This document shows, one piece after another, positions 1 through 8,058 of a stretch of 42,409 bases of DNA; position 1 is the first letter of the stretch; the number at the start of each line of letters is the position of its first letter. The DNA lies in NCBI GenBank assembly GCA_035936415.1, contig DASYWD010000330.1, positions 1 through 42,409 of the forward strand, read 5' to 3'. Below the pieces are notes generated by a model. The model was not told the origin of the DNA and searched no databases. It saw only the letters and a program-made list of their open reading frames with translations. The position numbers were made by a program, and so were the translations under genes. Source of the DNA: Longimicrobiaceae bacterium. GTDB lineage: Bacteria; Gemmatimonadota; Gemmatimonadetes; Longimicrobiales; Longimicrobiaceae.

Positions 1-124
1 GCTCGGCGGCGGCCGGCGCGGAGCCGCCCGGCGCCTGCGGGGGGACGGCCGCGGTCTGCGTGGCGCACCCGCCGAGCGCCAGCAGGATGGCGGCGGCGGG
101 CCAGAGGCTGGTACGGTTCTTCAT
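1..124 (-). CDS. lipoprotein, N-terminal fragment (runs off window start)
   Basis: Only the first 41 codons are visible, beginning MKNRTSLWPAAAILLALGGC. A positively charged start, a hydrophobic stretch and a lipobox-like LGGC (Cys at residue 20) indicate a lipid-anchored envelope protein; the residues after the Cys are Ala/Pro-rich, typical of a flexible linker. The rest lies beyond position 1, so no function can be given. The ATG is followed by high-GC3 codons, which supports coding. It has the same orientation as the permease gene upstream of it, about 260 bp away. Confidence 0.6.
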   Translation of the reverse strand, partial: MKNRTSLWPAAAILLALGGCATQTAAVPPQAPGGSAPAAAE

Positions 125-364
125 CCGGTGTGCTCCGGGAAGCGGGTGGAGGGAAGAGGACGAACCGGCGCCGGGAAGGCGTGCAGCGGCCGAGACGAGG
201 CGGTCTGCCTCCGGGTCGAACTCCGGGAACGATTCCCGGAACCTGGAGAGCCCCGCGGGAAGAGACCGCCGACGGCCCGTTCGATCTCGTCGATGTCGGC
301 CATGCGGGGGAATTTACGTTTCCCGCAGTAGCCGAGCAATGCGGGTCCGGCAGCCCCATGGCAC

Positions 365-383
365 AGCGGCGGGAAGCGCCGCT
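365..383 (-). terminator. hairpin at end of the permease gene
   Basis: A perfect 7-bp inverted repeat (365-371 with 377-383) with a 5-nt loop overlaps the stop codon of the NCS2 permease. There is no U tract, so its role as a terminator is only plausible. Confidence 0.3.
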
Positions 384-1704
384 ACCCGCCCCCGAGGTAG
401 GCGAAGCGCAGGGCGAAGAGCGCGGCCAGCACGTACACCAGCGGGCTGACCTCCCGCGCCCGTCCGGCGAGCACCTTGATCACCGGGTAGGTGATGAACC
501 CCAGCGCCAGCCCGTTGGCGATGGAGAAGGTGAGCGGCATGGCGACCAGCGTGACGAAGGCGGGGACCGCCTCGGTGGCGTCGTCCCAGGAGACGCCCAG
601 CGCCGCCTTGAGCATCAGGCTCCCGACGATGATCAGCGCCGGGGCCGTGGCGACCGCGGGGACCGCCGCCGCCAGCGGGGAGAAGAAGACCGCGAGCGCG
701 AAGAGTGCGCCCACCGTGACCGCGGTGAGCCCCGTCCGCCCGCCCTCCGCCACGCCGGTGGCGCTCTCGATGTACGCGGTGACGGTGGACGTCCCCAGCG
801 CCGCGCCCGCGGTGGTCGCCACCGCGTCCGCCATGAGGGCGCGCTTGGCGCGGGGCAGGTCGCCCTCCGGCGTGAGGTACCCCGCCTGCCGGCCGAGCCC
901 CACCAGCGTCCCCACGCTGTCGAACATGTCCACGAACAGGAAGACGAACACCACCTGCAGCAGCCCCAGCCCCAGCGCGCCGGCCACGTCCATCTGCAGG
1001 AAGGTGGCGCCCGCGTCCGGGATGGCGACCAGCCGCGTCGGGGGCCGGGCCACCCCGGTGAGGTAGGCCCCGGCCGCCGTGGCGACGATCCCGAGGATGA
1101 CGGCGCTCTTCCACCCCCGCGCCATGAGCGCCGCCGTGAGGACCAGCCCGCCCAGCGCCAGGAGCACGGGGGGCGAGGCGACCTCGCCCAGGGTGACGAA
1201 GGTGGCCGGGCTGGCGGCCACCACCCCGGAGTTGCGGAGCCCGATGAAGGCGATGAAGAGGCCGATCCCGCCCCCCGTGGCGAGCTTGAGCGTGAGCGGG
1301 ATGGCGCGCACCACCAGCTCGCGCACCCTCCCCACCGTGAGCACGATGAAGACGACGCCGGAGATGAACACCGCCCCGAGCGCCGTCTGCCACGGCACCC
1401 CCATCCCGATGACGACCGAGTAGGTGAAGTAGGCATTGAGCCCCATCCCCGGCGCCAGCGCGAAGGGGTAGTTCGCCAGCACGCCCATCAGCACCGAGCC
1501 GATCGCGGCGGAGACGGCCGTGGCGAAGAGCGCCCCCTCCACCGGCACCCCCGCCTCCCCCAGGATCTGCGGGTTCACCGCGAGGATGTACGCCATGGTC
1601 AGGAAGGTGGTGAGCCCCGCCTCCACCTCCCTGCGCACGTCGGTCCCGTGCGCACGGAGGTGGAACCACCGCTCCAGCACCCCCGCCCCGCGCGCGCTCG
1701 CCAT
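382..1704 (-). CDS. NCS2/AzgA-type purine (adenine/guanine/hypoxanthine) permease
   Basis: Polytopic inner-membrane permease of the NCS2 family, AzgA/PbuG-like, which takes up purine bases by proton symport. The 440-residue protein has the usual length. The start EVEAGLTTFLTMAYILAVNP, the APGMGLNAYF motif near residues 84-93 and the second signature FVDMFDSVGTLVG near residue 260 are diagnostic of this branch rather than of UraA/xanthine permeases. About a dozen hydrophobic segments follow. The ATG at 1704 is preferred because GGGA lies 8 nt upstream; a GTG at 1722 would add six residues. The exact base transported cannot be read from sequence. It stands alone, and no purine salvage gene lies next to it. 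Confidence 0.9.
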   Translation of the reverse strand: MASARGAGVLERWFHLRAHGTDVRREVEAGLTTFLTMAYILAVNPQILGEAGVPVEGALFATAVSAAIGSVLMGVLANYPFALAPGMGLNAYFTYSVVIGMGVPWQTALGAVFISGVVFIVLTVGRVRELVVRAIPLTLKLATGGGIGLFIAFIGLRNSGVVAASPATFVTLGEVASPPVLLALGGLVLTAALMARGWKSAVILGIVATAAGAYLTGVARPPTRLVAIPDAGATFLQMDVAGALGLGLLQVVFVFLFVDMFDSVGTLVGLGRQAGYLTPEGDLPRAKRALMADAVATTAGAALGTSTVTAYIESATGVAEGGRTGLTAVTVGALFALAVFFSPLAAAVPAVATAPALIIVGSLMLKAALGVSWDDATEAVPAFVTLVAMPLTFSIANGLALGFITYPVIKVLAGRAREVSPLVYVLAALFALRFAYLGGG

Positions 1705-1898
1705 CGTCACCGTCCCGTTCACCGTTCACGCCGACCCGCGGCCCCCGGCGGCCCGCCGCATGGATCGCACCGGGCGTGCCCGGGTGCTGCGTGACGCTCG
1801 TGGAGCGGCCTGCTCGGGAGGCGTGTCGAAGGGTGCGGCCCGCCGTACGGCCGATGCTGCCGGCGGGAGCCCGGCGGAAGACGCGGGTGGTGACGACG

Positions 1899-3266
1899 TT
1901 ACTCGCCGGCGATGATCTCCTGCAGCACCCTCGCGGCACGGGGATCCTTCGACTGCGAGAGCCAGAAGACCGCCTTCTTGCGGAGGTGAGGATCGCGGTC
2001 GCTGCGGGCGATCGAGATCAGCTTGTCGAGCGCGGCGGGCTCCGGACGCTGCGAGAGGACGAAGATGACGTGCTCTCGCATCGGGCGGTCCTGGGCGCGG
2101 TCGTACACGTTGACGATCTCCGCCGCCGGGGCGCCCGATTCGCTCGCCCAGAAGAGGGCCTTCTTGCGCATCTGGATCGGCTCGCCCGCTTCGAGGGCCA
2201 CTCCGAGAAGCCAGCGGTCGTTTCCCTGGCCGCGCATCTGCGAGAGGGAGAACAGGGCCTTCTCCTTCAGCTCCGGGCGGTCCAGGCGCCGGTAGAGGTC
2301 GCGGAGGTAGGCGACGTTCTCCGCGGAGCGGTTCTCGTGCAGCCAGAAGATCGCGTTCGCCCGCAGGTCGACGGGGAGGTCGCTCTGCTCCGCGGCCTCC
2401 CGGAGGAGCCGGGCGGCGCGGGGGCTGCGGTGGCGGGAAAGCGCGAACAGGGCCTTCTCCCGGATCCTGGAATCGCTCGACGTCCGGAGGATCTGCTCCA
2501 GGGTGGCGACCGCGCGCTCGGTGGGGATCTCCGAGAGCCAGAAGACCGCCTGCTCGCGGACCCGGCGGTCCGGATCGCTGCGCGCCACGTCGAGGAGGAG
2601 GCTCTCCGTGTCGGCAGTGCGCTTCTCCGCCACGAGGAAGACCGCCCGCTCGCGGAGCTTCGCGGAGCAGGCGTCCCGCCGCGCGAGCACCTGCCGGAGG
2701 ATGGGAAGCGCCTGCTCGGCGTTCATCTGCAGCAGGGCGTTCAGCGCGGCGGTGCGGACCTCGTCGCGCTCCTGGGGGCACGACTCCGCGGTCCTGGAGG
2801 CCTGCCGGCTCACCTGCTCTGCCGCGCCCGCGTCCCCCAGGCGGGCCAGCTCGCCCCGCACGCGGGTGACGAGCACGTCGGCGTCCCCGCGGCTGGCCGC
2901 GCGCGGATGGGCGCCCCGCTGGCTTTCCAGCCGCTCCAGGGCGGCGCGGAGGTTGGCGCTCCCCCCGATCCTGTAGAGCGCGAAGGCCTCCCAGTAGTAC
3001 GCATCGGGCGTGTACGCCGAGCGGGGATGCCGGTCCGCGATCTGCCGGAAGAGCTGGGCGGCCCGGCGATAGTCGTTCTGGCTCAGGGCGGTCCGGGCGG
3101 TACGATACAGTGCGTCGGCCGGATCCTGGGGATGGCGCGCTGGCGGCGGATCTTCCGGCCCGTCCGAGAAGGCCCCGGGCGCGGGAGGCGCCGGTGCCAC
3201 GTGCGCCAGGGCGTCGGTCGAGGCCAGGGCCGCGGCGAGCGCGAGCCACGTAATGGCGTGCTTCAC
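1899..3266 (-). CDS. secreted HEAT-repeat protein with N-terminal TPR/BamD-like segment
   Basis: A 455-residue protein with a signal peptide (residues 1-22, ending ALASTDALA). A TPR/BamD-like helical pair follows (about 44-110, LSQNDYRRAAQLFRQIADRH), then about eight HEAT-type repeats of roughly 31 residues to the C-terminus. The repeats carry an unusually regular signature, [KR]x[KQ]A[VIL]F[WA]LS, for example LRKKAVFWLSQ near the end. Such solenoids are protein-binding scaffolds and no catalytic motif is seen. The GTG start has a strong GAGGAGA Shine-Dalgarno. It is the third gene of the sigma/anti-sigma operon, 10 bp after the anti-sigma gene. Its repeats align closely with those of the divergent gene at 4619-5608, so the two are paralogues. 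A periplasmic location is inferred from the signal peptide. Confidence 0.85.
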   Translation of the reverse strand: MKHAITWLALAAALASTDALAHVAPAPPAPGAFSDGPEDPPPARHPQDPADALYRTARTALSQNDYRRAAQLFRQIADRHPRSAYTPDAYYWEAFALYRIGGSANLRAALERLESQRGAHPRAASRGDADVLVTRVRGELARLGDAGAAEQVSRQASRTAESCPQERDEVRTAALNALLQMNAEQALPILRQVLARRDACSAKLRERAVFLVAEKRTADTESLLLDVARSDPDRRVREQAVFWLSEIPTERAVATLEQILRTSSDSRIREKALFALSRHRSPRAARLLREAAEQSDLPVDLRANAIFWLHENRSAENVAYLRDLYRRLDRPELKEKALFSLSQMRGQGNDRWLLGVALEAGEPIQMRKKALFWASESGAPAAEIVNVYDRAQDRPMREHVIFVLSQRPEPAALDKLISIARSDRDPHLRKKAVFWLSQSKDPRAARVLQEIIAGE

Positions 3267-3276
3267 GGATCTCTCC

Positions 3277-3912
3277 TCAGGTCGTAAGGGCCGGGGGGCC
3301 GGCCGGAATCGCGCCTCGCAGCCGCGGAAGGACGTCCCTCCGCTCGATCGCGTCCTTCACCAGGCCCAGCTCCTCTTCGACGACCGCCTCCGGAGCGGTT
3401 CCGGCCGGAAGCTGGACGATCTGGGCCAGGACCATCTCCAGGTCCTCCAGGAGGAGGCGGAGCTCCGGGTCCGCGGCGGCGCGGGAATCCAGGAGCAGAC
3501 GCGTGGTGGAGAGGAGCTCCCTCGCCCAGGCGACGGTCTGCTGGTCGACGGAGCCCGCGGCCGCCTCGGTCCGGGCGGTGGTGAGGAGCACCTCCACCCG
3601 GCTCAGGTGCTGGGTAGCCGCCACGTGATGGGCCGCTCGCGGCGCGGGGGCGGGCGCGCCGACCGCGACCGCCGACGGCCGCTCCGCCCCGACCGTGAGC
3701 CGGCCGATCGAGATCCCCATCAGCAGGACGGCCGCGACCCCCGCCCCCCACCAGACCCGCTGCCGGAGGCTCGCCCTCCGCCGCATCCGGAGCTCGTCCG
3801 CGGACCGGGCGCGCTCGATCCCTGCCCAGATCTCCTCGCGTGGGGTTTCCGGTGGGACGTGATATTCCTGCGCTGCCCGGTGCAGGAGCTCATCGAACGA
3901 TTCGTGGTTCAC
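3277..3912 (-). CDS. putative membrane-anchored anti-sigma factor
   Basis: A 211-residue protein with a short acidic/helical N-terminal region (1-50), one clear transmembrane helix (about 53-70, WWGAGVAAVLLMGISIGRL) and a C-terminal domain of about 140 residues placed outside the membrane by the positive-inside rule (RMRRR precedes the helix). It has no zinc-finger HxxxCxxC motif, so it is not a classical ZAS anti-sigma. The call rests on gene order and topology: its GTG start overlaps the sigma stop codon by 4 nt (GTGA), which implies translational coupling and matched stoichiometry. The outer part is helical and rich in Glu, Leu and Ala, and could contact the secreted HEAT proteins encoded on both sides. 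It could instead be an unrelated membrane protein. Confidence 0.65.
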   Translation of the reverse strand: MNHESFDELLHRAAQEYHVPPETPREEIWAGIERARSADELRMRRRASLRQRVWWGAGVAAVLLMGISIGRLTVGAERPSAVAVGAPAPAPRAAHHVAATQHLSRVEVLLTTARTEAAAGSVDQQTVAWARELLSTTRLLLDSRAAADPELRLLLEDLEMVLAQIVQLPAGTAPEAVVEEELGLVKDAIERRDVLPRLRGAIPAGPPALTT

Positions 3913-4451
3913 AGCACAAACTCCTTTGCCAGGTCCGCGAGCTGCTCGCGGAGCTTCGCACGTGCCCGGGAGAGCATCGCCTTCGACGTCCCCTGCGCGA
4001 TCTGCAGCGCGGAGCCGATCTCCTCGTGCGTGTAGCCTTCCATCTCGTGCATCACGAACACCGCGCGGTACCGATCGGACAGCGCGTCGAGCGCGCTCTT
4101 GAGCCGGGCCCTCAGGCGCGGCTCGCCGACTCCCGGACCGACGGCGATCTCCGGTGCCTCGTCCAGCCCCATCTCCCGCTGCCGGTCCCGCCGCACCTTC
4201 CTCAGACCGTTGATGATCACCGAAGCCGCGACCGAGTGCAGCCAGGTCGAGAGCGCCGCCTCCGCCCGGAAGCTCGGCAGACGGGTGAACGCCCGGATGA
4301 ACGCCTCCTGGGTGAACTCCTTCGCCAGCTCCTCGTCGCCCGTCATGCGGTACGCGAGCCGGAAGATGCGATCCACGTGCGCGTCGTACAGCGCACGCTC
4401 TGCGACCGGATCTCCGCTGAGAACGCGTCGGATCAGCTCTTTTTCGTCCAC
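3909..4451 (-). CDS. ECF (RpoE-like) sigma-70 family RNA polymerase sigma factor
   Basis: A 180-residue extracytoplasmic-function sigma factor. Region 2 spans about residues 18-85 (LYDAHVDRIFRLAYRMTGDE through FTQEAFIRAFTRLPSFRAEA). Region 4 spans about 125-172 (LSDRYRAVFVMHEMEGYTHE, then a helix-turn-helix ending TSKAMLSRARAKLREQL). Region 3 is absent, as expected for the class. The GTG start at 4451 has only a weak Shine-Dalgarno, but it is the first possible start in frame. Codons upstream also look coding-like, so a longer product from a rare start is conceivable. It heads the operon with the anti-sigma and a HEAT-repeat gene. A promoter 46 nt upstream matches the promoter of the divergent HEAT gene, which points to autoregulation. 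Confidence 0.93.
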   Translation of the reverse strand: MDEKELIRRVLSGDPVAERALYDAHVDRIFRLAYRMTGDEELAKEFTQEAFIRAFTRLPSFRAEAALSTWLHSVAASVIINGLRKVRRDRQREMGLDEAPEIAVGPGVGEPRLRARLKSALDALSDRYRAVFVMHEMEGYTHEEIGSALQIAQGTSKAMLSRARAKLREQLADLAKEFVL

Positions 4452-4496
4452 CCGGCCGGCCCGTTCGAGGAGGGAGTCAAGCGCCTGCTCGTGGGA

Positions 4497-4526
4497 TAGG
4501 ACACACGCCCGGCGAGAAGGGTTGCA
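4497..4526 (-). promoter_or_regulatory. putative ECF-type promoter of the sigma operon
   Basis: On the minus strand the -35-like element TGCAACCCTT (4526-4517) is followed by 12 nt and then GTGTCCTA (-10-like, 4504-4497). The arrangement and spacing are identical to those of the divergent promoter at 4548-4577. Because the two -35 elements face away from each other they form a perfect 12-bp inverted repeat (4516-4527 with 4547-4558). The predicted transcript would start about 40 nt before the sigma start codon. Confidence 0.7.
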
Positions 4527-4547
4527 GTCGCCCCTTCGAAGATGCGC

Positions 4548-4577
4548 TGCAACCCTTCCCGGCCTGGCCGTGTCGTA
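4548..4577 (+). promoter_or_regulatory. putative ECF-type promoter of the divergent HEAT-repeat gene
   Basis: TGCAACCCTT (4548-4557), 12 nt, then GTGTCGTA (4570-4577). It matches the promoter of the sigma operon in all ten -35 positions and in seven of the eight -10 positions, with the same spacing, while the spacers themselves differ. Conservation limited to the two boxes is what a shared sigma factor would leave. The start codon of the downstream gene lies 42 nt further on. Confidence 0.7.
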
Positions 4578-4618
4578 CGTTTGAACCCGGAATCACCCTG
4601 GCACGGAGCGAAGAGCGC

Positions 4619-5608
4619 ATGAAACGGTTGCAGAGGTCCCTCGTGGGCGCCCTGGGGCTCGCCCTTCTCCTCCCCTTCGGCTCCGCCCATGCCCAGGGGA
4701 TCGCGGAGCAGGTCGCCCGTGTGGGGGACGGCGTGGTGCGGATGAGCTTCCCATCCCGCCCGGGGGTGTGCGGATCCGGGAGCGGGATCGCCATCCGCGA
4801 TCCGCGGACGGGGGACGGCACCAACCTCATCCGCTGGAGCTTCCCCGGCGGAGGCCGCGACGGGGACCTGGTTTGCGAGCCTGGCCCGGTACGCGTGGAG
4901 CTTCGCGTGGCCGGAGGACAGGTGACCGGCATGCGCACCACCGTGGGCGGGGGCGACGAGCCGGCAGGGAGAGACCTGGGGATGGTCTCCCCGGCGGCCG
5001 CCGTCGAGTACCTGATGGCGCTGGCCGCGCAGGCGCCGGGAGAGGTGGGGAAGGAGGCCGTCGTCGCCGCGGTGCTCGCGGAAGGTGCGCCCGTGCACCC
5101 TCAACTCCTCCGCCTGGCGGCGCGACCGGAGGCCGCCGCGAAGACGCGGAAGCAGGCGGTGTTCTGGGCCGGACAGACCGGTGCTCCCGTCGGAGATCTC
5201 GCGCGTCTGTACGCGGCTGCCTCCGAGCCCGAGGTGCAGGAGCAGGTCATCTTCGCGTATTCACAGCGAAGGGATCCGGAGGCCGTGCGGGAGCTGCTCC
5301 GTATCGCGCGCGCGGACGGCGACGTGCGGCTGCGGAAAAAGGCGGTCTTCTGGCTGGGGCAGGCCGCGGGCCGGGAGGCGACCCGCGAGCTGGGAGGAAT
5401 GGTGGAGGAGCAGGGGGTACCCACGGAGGTGAAGGAGCACGCCATCTTCGCGCTCTCTCAGCGTCCGCGCGACGAGGCCGTCCCGGCGCTGATCCGGATC
5501 GCGCGGGAGAACCCGAATCCCAGGCTCCGGAAGCGGGCGATGTTCTGGCTGGGGGAGACGGGCGACCCGCGCGCCGTCGCGTTCTTCGAGGAGATCCTCC
5601 GTCACTAG
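4619..5608 (+). CDS. secreted HEAT-repeat protein, paralogue of the sigma-operon HEAT protein
   Basis: A 329-residue protein with a signal peptide (1-25, ending GSAHAQG). A non-repetitive N-terminal domain (about 26-140, with Gly-rich turns and two Cys) is followed by five or six HEAT-type repeats carrying the same [KR]KxA[VM]FW[LA]GQ signature as the protein at 1899-3266. One stretch (FWAGQTGAP, residues about 181-189) closely mirrors FWASESGAP in that protein, so the two share recent ancestry. No enzyme motif is seen; a protein-binding role in the periplasm is likely. The ATG has GGAG 10 nt upstream. Expression is probably driven by the neighbouring ECF sigma through the promoter at 4548-4577. 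A strong palindromic terminator follows. Confidence 0.85.
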   Translation: MKRLQRSLVGALGLALLLPFGSAHAQGIAEQVARVGDGVVRMSFPSRPGVCGSGSGIAIRDPRTGDGTNLIRWSFPGGGRDGDLVCEPGPVRVELRVAGGQVTGMRTTVGGGDEPAGRDLGMVSPAAAVEYLMALAAQAPGEVGKEAVVAAVLAEGAPVHPQLLRLAARPEAAAKTRKQAVFWAGQTGAPVGDLARLYAAASEPEVQEQVIFAYSQRRDPEAVRELLRIARADGDVRLRKKAVFWLGQAAGREATRELGGMVEEQGVPTEVKEHAIFALSQRPRDEAVPALIRIARENPNPRLRKRAMFWLGETGDPRAVAFFEEILRH

Positions 5609-5663
5609 CGCCGCCGCGAACGGTTCGACGGCGGAGGTCCTGAGCGCGGCACCTCCTGCGAGC

Positions 5664-5693
5664 ACGAAAGCCGCACGATCGTGCGGCTTTCGT
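5664..5693. terminator. perfect 30-bp palindrome, bidirectional terminator
   Basis: A perfect inverted repeat of 15-bp arms (GAAAGCCGCAC core) lies between the convergent HEAT-repeat gene (plus) and HD-domain gene (minus). The A- and T-containing outer ends and the position between two stop codons fit an intrinsic terminator acting in both directions. Confidence 0.8.
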
Positions 5694-5732
5694 CGCATGC
5701 GATCGAGGAAGCGCTTGGTGCAGCCGCCCGGG

Positions 5733-6308
5733 CTACTGTCTCACGCCCTCCAATCCCAGCTCGCCCGCGATTCCCCGCATCGCCTCGATCACGAACTGCG
5801 TGTGCTCCTTCAGGTCCTCGCCCAGGAGCTCCACCGCGTGCTGCACCTCCTCGCGGCTCACGCCAGCGGCGAACGCGCGGTCCTTGAACTTCTTGAGCAC
5901 GGAGCTGGCCTCCAGGTCCATGATGGACTTCGAGGGGCGCACCAGCGCCGCGGCGGTCACCAGCCCGGTGATCTCGTCGCACGCCCAGAGGGTGCGGTCC
6001 AGCAGCGTCTCCGGCTGCACCCCGGTTCGGGCGGCGTAGTGCGCCTCCACCGCGTGCACCAGCTCCTCCGGGTACCCGCGCTCCCGCAGGATCCGGGCGC
6101 CGTAGAGGGGGTGCTCGTCCGGGTGCTCCTCGTAGTCGAAGTCGTGCAGGAGCCCGGCGGCGCCGAACAGCTCCTCGTCCTCGCCGAAGCGGCGGGCGTA
6201 GGCGCGGCACGCCGCCTCTACGGAGTACATGTGGCGGCGGAGCGATTCGCTCTGCACGTGGGCGTGCATGAGCGCGCCGGACTCCTCGCGCGGGGGAAGC
6301 TGGGCCAT
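5733..6308 (-). CDS. HD-domain phosphohydrolase-like protein
   Basis: A 191-residue cytoplasmic protein with a metal-dependent HD domain: His26 (RRHM), the HD doublet His55-Asp56 (GLLHDFDYEEHPDEHP) and a distal Asp near residue 113 (WACDEITG) form the usual metal-binding set. It belongs to the small HDIG-type predicted hydrolases. The substrate (nucleotide or other phosphoester) is not known from sequence. The ATG start has only a weak Shine-Dalgarno. It is a single-gene unit ending at the terminator shared with the HEAT gene. Confidence 0.85.
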   Translation of the reverse strand: MAQLPPREESGALMHAHVQSESLRRHMYSVEAACRAYARRFGEDEELFGAAGLLHDFDYEEHPDEHPLYGARILRERGYPEELVHAVEAHYAARTGVQPETLLDRTLWACDEITGLVTAAALVRPSKSIMDLEASSVLKKFKDRAFAAGVSREEVQHAVELLGEDLKEHTQFVIEAMRGIAGELGLEGVRQ

Positions 6309-6701
6309 GATCTCGCGTCGGGTGGACGGCCGGTGCGCGCCGGGGGCGCGGCCCCGGGCAGGGCGGCCAATCTACGCCACCCCCCGCCCCGGCGAAAGCG
6401 AAGGGCCGCACGCCCGGGTGCCGTCGGCGTGGTGGGGCACTTCTGTCCCACCACGGCAGGCAGAATCGTTGCGGCGCCGCGACTTCCGTACGACGGCGCC
6501 TGCGGGCGGCGGCCCCCCAAGCGGCCTCCCGCAACGCTTTGCGGGCGATCGTGGGAACATCCGGATCGCGGCACGTGATGTGAACCAGCCCTCGCTTGCC
6601 TGAGACGGCGCGATGCCGCTCTCGGCGAGCTCTTCCGCCACGGGCTCCATGCGCCCGGAGTGCACCGCTTCCGGGCTGGTCCACGCACGAGAGGAGGCAT
6701 C
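6309..6701. other. intergenic region without a recognisable gene
   Basis: The region separates the divergent HD-domain and lipoprotein genes. No reading frame here has convincing coding character or a ribosome-binding site. A small hairpin (6528-6534 with 6539-6545, 7-bp stem) is visible. No clear -35/-10 pair was found for either neighbour. Confidence 0.5.
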
Positions 6702-7850
6702 ATGAGTAAGCGCTTACCTGGGCTCCTGGGGATAGCGATCCTCGGCGCATTCACCGCGGCCGGATGCACGGACCAGCCTCTCACCGGCGTACCAGCGCCC
6801 GAGGACGGGGCGCGCGCGGCGACCGTCGAGATGTGCGAGGTGATCGACTTCGACCAGTTCCGCCACGGCGACGCGGTCACCTCCGTGTCGCTGCCGACGC
6901 TCGGGCTCACCCTCAACGTTTCCACGATGCGCTTCGCCGATCCGGGCGGGGGCTCGGCCGGAGCGGTCAGCGCCCGAGCGTTCGAGACCGACGGGCTGAA
7001 CGACAACCCGTTCGGCCCCGGCTCGGTGGTGGTGGAGGACGACGACCTGCAGTGGCGGGGGGAGGACAACCCGTTCGGGGGGGAGACCGACGACGGCGGC
7101 GAGTGCGCGGGCTGCGAGGGGCTCGGACGGCTCCTGGTCATCCCCGACGACCGCCCGTTCGTCCCCTGGGGCGACGCAGTCTGGGGGGGAACCATCACCT
7201 TCTCGGGCAACTTCTCGGGCGGCAGCTACTACCTGCAGTCCTTCATCGCGGTGGACATCGACGCCAGCTCGCCGGGGGTCCGGCTCCTGGTGGACGGAAC
7301 GCAGGTCGCCCAGTCCGCGAACCTCGGAAACGGAAGCGTGCAGACGGTGGCCGTCGGCACCCCGCACACCATCGGCAGCAGCTTTTCCTTCCAGCTCGGC
7401 ACCGAGGTGGCGGACACCCGTACCGGCTCGGGCGCCATCGACGGGATCCGGATCTGCAGCCTCCAGAACACGGGCGGCGAGGGTTGCACGCTGGGCTACT
7501 GGAAGCAGCAGCACCACTTCGACTCGTGGGTCGCGACCGGGTTCGCCCCGGCGCAGACGCTGGAATCGGTGTTCGACGTGCCGGACACGTTCGGCCTCGA
7601 CAACGTTTCGCTGGCGAGCGCGCTGGAGTTCAAGGGCGGGAGCGACGCGACCGCGGCCGCGCGGCTCCTGCTCAAGCAGGCCGTCGCGGCGCTCCTCAAC
7701 GCGGCGCACCCGGACGTCGACTACGAGCTGACTACCGCCCAGGTCATCGCGCAGGTGAACGCGGCCCTGGACACCCGCAGCCGGAGCACCATGCTCGCCC
7801 TGGCCAGCCAGCTGGACGGCTTCAACAACGCGGGCTGTCCGCTGAACTGA
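6702..7850 (+). CDS. surface lipoprotein with C-terminal GYWK-type domain
   Basis: A 382-residue lipoprotein: signal peptide with lipobox TAAGC (Cys22), a beta-rich central part (about 45-255, with FSGNFSGGSYYLQSF and acidic, Asp/Glu-rich turns), and a C-terminal domain beginning CTLGYWKQQHHFDSWV (about 258-382) and ending with a second Cys (NNAGCPLN). The CTxGYWKxH motif recurs in secreted proteins of many environmental bacteria; its function is not established. The start chosen is the ATG at 6702, which has GGAGG 4 nt upstream and opens directly into the signal peptide. An ATG-like codon 14 residues earlier would spoil the signal peptide. A hairpin terminator follows. Confidence 0.8.
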   Translation: MSKRLPGLLGIAILGAFTAAGCTDQPLTGVPAPEDGARAATVEMCEVIDFDQFRHGDAVTSVSLPTLGLTLNVSTMRFADPGGGSAGAVSARAFETDGLNDNPFGPGSVVVEDDDLQWRGEDNPFGGETDDGGECAGCEGLGRLLVIPDDRPFVPWGDAVWGGTITFSGNFSGGSYYLQSFIAVDIDASSPGVRLLVDGTQVAQSANLGNGSVQTVAVGTPHTIGSSFSFQLGTEVADTRTGSGAIDGIRICSLQNTGGEGCTLGYWKQQHHFDSWVATGFAPAQTLESVFDVPDTFGLDNVSLASALEFKGGSDATAAARLLLKQAVAALLNAAHPDVDYELTTAQVIAQVNAALDTRSRSTMLALASQLDGFNNAGCPLN

Positions 7851-7858
7851 CGGAGTCC

Positions 7859-7877
7859 GTGAGTGCGAAGTGCGAAA
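7859..7877 (+). repeat. copy of the GTGAGTGCGAA intergenic repeat
   Basis: GTGAGTGCGAAGTGCGAAA lies directly after the lipoprotein gene and before its terminator. It is one of four related copies in this window, all between genes. Confidence 0.6.
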
Positions 7878-7914
7878 CGGCGCCCCTACCGGGAGATCCC
7901 GGTGGGGGCGCCGT
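7877..7914 (+). terminator. hairpin terminator after the GYWK lipoprotein
   Basis: 17-bp arms (7877-7893 with 7898-7914) with one mismatch and a 4-nt loop lie 27 nt after the stop codon. It could serve only the plus strand, since asnS on the minus strand ends 145 bp further on. Confidence 0.75.
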
Positions 7915-8058
7915 CGCGTGAGGGATGCGAGCCCGAAGGGGCGAGACGCGGGGCCGTTTCCGCGGCTCGCCGCGGTTACGCACGGTCGTATCGTGCGTTA
8001 CCGCGCCGCAGCCCGGCCCCCGCGCCAGCGGGGGACACGCCCGACCGGGCAGTTCAAA

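Noticed and set aside
130-1794. Plus-strand 554-codon frame across the NCS2 permease
   Set aside because: The translation is Arg/Gly/His/Glu-rich without domains and lies antisense to a clear permease gene.
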